Below the pieces are notes generated by a model, which was not told the DNA's origin, made no database searches, and saw only the letters and a list, made by a program, of their open reading frames with translations. From Abditibacteriales bacterium (GTDB lineage: Bacteria; Armatimonadota; Abditibacteriia; Abditibacteriales; JANWYM01), in assembly GCA_025055355.1 (NCBI GenBank), contig JANWYM010000320.1:1-5477 (forward strand): DNA of 5,477 bases. Direction: 5' to 3'. Shown here in pieces: positions 4,978 through 5,477 of this stretch; the stretch's first letter is position 1; each line of letters opens with the position of its first letter. A program made the translations under genes and the position numbers.

Positions 4978-4994
4978 GCGACTCTACTTGACAC
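4958..4994 (+). other. Weak interrupted hairpin over the propeller stop codon
   Basis: GTGTC (4958-4962) can pair with GACAC (4990-4994), GAG (4963-4965) with CTC (4982-4984), and TCGC (4968-4971) with GCGA (4978-4981). The stem covers the TAA stop and the -35 box of the next promoter, and no U-tract follows. I see no convincing terminator for the propeller transcript; this is the only candidate structure. Confidence 0.2.
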
Positions 4995-5016
4995 CGCTGC
5001 GCTGACGGGATATATT
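4988..5016 (+). promoter_or_regulatory. Near-consensus sigma70-type promoter for the DUF4184 gene
   Basis: A perfect -35 box TTGACA (4988-4993), a 17-nt spacer (4994-5010), and the -10 box TATATT (5011-5016, one mismatch to TATAAT). Transcription would start near 5023, about 43 nt before the ATG of the next gene. This separates that gene from the pseudopilin-to-propeller cluster. Confidence 0.72.
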
Positions 5017-5065
5017 CACCTCCGCAAAATCTGTCCCTGAGATAGGAGGCGCTGGACGATCAACC

Positions 5066-5477
5066 ATGCCCTTTACGTTCTTCGCTCATCAAGCGCCTTT
5101 GCTGCCGCTGAAAATGGCGCGCCCGCAGTGGTTGAGCGGCACGGCGCTGGTCATCGGTAGCATGGCGCCGGATTTTGAATACTTTCTCAAAGGCAAACCC
5201 ATCGCCACCATCGGGCACACCGTCACCGGGCAGTTCACGTTCTGCCTGCCGCTGACGCTGGTGCTGGTCTGGCTGGTGCGGCGCGTCATCGCCCGTCCGC
5301 TCGCGCTGCACGCGCCCGACGCGGGAGGGTTCCATCTGAAAGATTATCACGTCCTCGCCGCAACGCCCGTCTCGCTGTCGTATTGGCTCAAGGTCGCGGT
5401 GAGCGCGCTCATCGGTTCCTTCTCGCACGTCATCTGGGACAGTTTCACTCACGAAGGCGGCTGGTCGGCGCAGCGTA
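5066..5477 (+). CDS. DUF4184 family membrane protein, N-terminal part (3' end outside window)
   Basis: The frame is open from ATG 5066 to the window edge, 137 complete codons. The N-terminus MPFTFFAHQAPLLPL matches the 'MPFT-(x)-H-x-A-x-L-P' opening of DUF4184 (PF13803), which fixes this start. 'VIGSMAPDFEYF' (about 29-40) and His51 follow, then a hydrophobic span at about 57-70 and another segment at about 101-123. 'SHVIWDSFTHEGG' places His121, Asp125 and His129 in an H-x3-D-x3-H arrangement resembling the metal-site motifs of YdjM-like membrane-bound hydrolases. A metal-dependent membrane hydrolase is therefore possible but unproven for this family. The best Shine-Dalgarno, AGGAGG at 5044-5049, is 16 nt from the ATG, longer than usual; no in-frame start lies between. 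DUF4184 proteins are usually somewhat over 200 residues, so roughly half is missing. Confidence 0.88.
   Translation, partial: MPFTFFAHQAPLLPLKMARPQWLSGTALVIGSMAPDFEYFLKGKPIATIGHTVTGQFTFCLPLTLVLVWLVRRVIARPLALHAPDAGGFHLKDYHVLAATPVSLSYWLKVAVSALIGSFSHVIWDSFTHEGGWSAQR

Noticed and set aside
1..5477. CRISPR arrays, tRNA or rRNA genes, insertion sequences, integrases, toxin-antitoxin or defence genes.
   Set aside because: I found no regularly spaced repeats, no RNA gene signatures, no transposase or recombinase motifs, and no known defence domains.

Overview
The window reads as ordinary bacterial chromosome, with GC in the middle to upper fifties by eye. The best guess at the source is a member of Armatimonadota, possibly a hot-spring lineage. 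This rests on three protein types that I recall as abundant together in that phylum and its Planctomycetota/Verrucomicrobiota-like neighbours: a prepilin-type protein with an exact H-X9-DG motif and the 'PVFAQAREKARQ' stretch, a small single-span protein with a Gly/Pro-rich tail, and a CRTAC1-like FG-GAP/ASPIC-UnbV protein. No rRNA or other phylogenetic marker is present, so the assignment is an inference.

Layout, all on the + strand. (1) 3-179 is the C-terminal end of a TPR protein. (2) 180-478 is non-coding. It starts with a near-consensus sigma70 promoter (195-223), then a leader of about 250 nt rich in potential RNA structure, ending at the pseudopilin start. (3) 479-1333 encodes a cysteine-rich type IV prepilin-like protein. 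(4) 1334-1572 is non-coding and dense in inverted repeats, including two strong hairpins that exclude each other. (5) 1573-1824 encodes an 83-residue single-span protein with a very good Shine-Dalgarno site. (6) About 1889-3235 encodes a membrane-anchored protein of about ten TPR units, probably starting at TTG. (7) 3232-4977 encodes an exported seven-bladed FG-GAP/VCBS propeller with a C-terminal ASPIC/UnbV domain; its ATG overlaps the TPR stop codon. (8) A second near-consensus promoter (4988-5016) drives a DUF4184 membrane protein that runs off the window at 5477.

How the genes may work together: genes 3, 5, 6 and 7 all face or enter the envelope, run in one direction, and show no obvious U-tract terminator between them. 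The TPR and propeller genes are very likely translationally coupled. A reasonable inference is an envelope or cell-surface cluster, with a pseudopilin and an exported calcium-binding propeller plus a TPR scaffold. No enzyme activity can be assigned.

I did not find a clear new defence, CRISPR, toxin or mobile system. The most unusual material is RNA-level: the pseudopilin leader (about 230-478) and the structured intergenic region (1342-1557).
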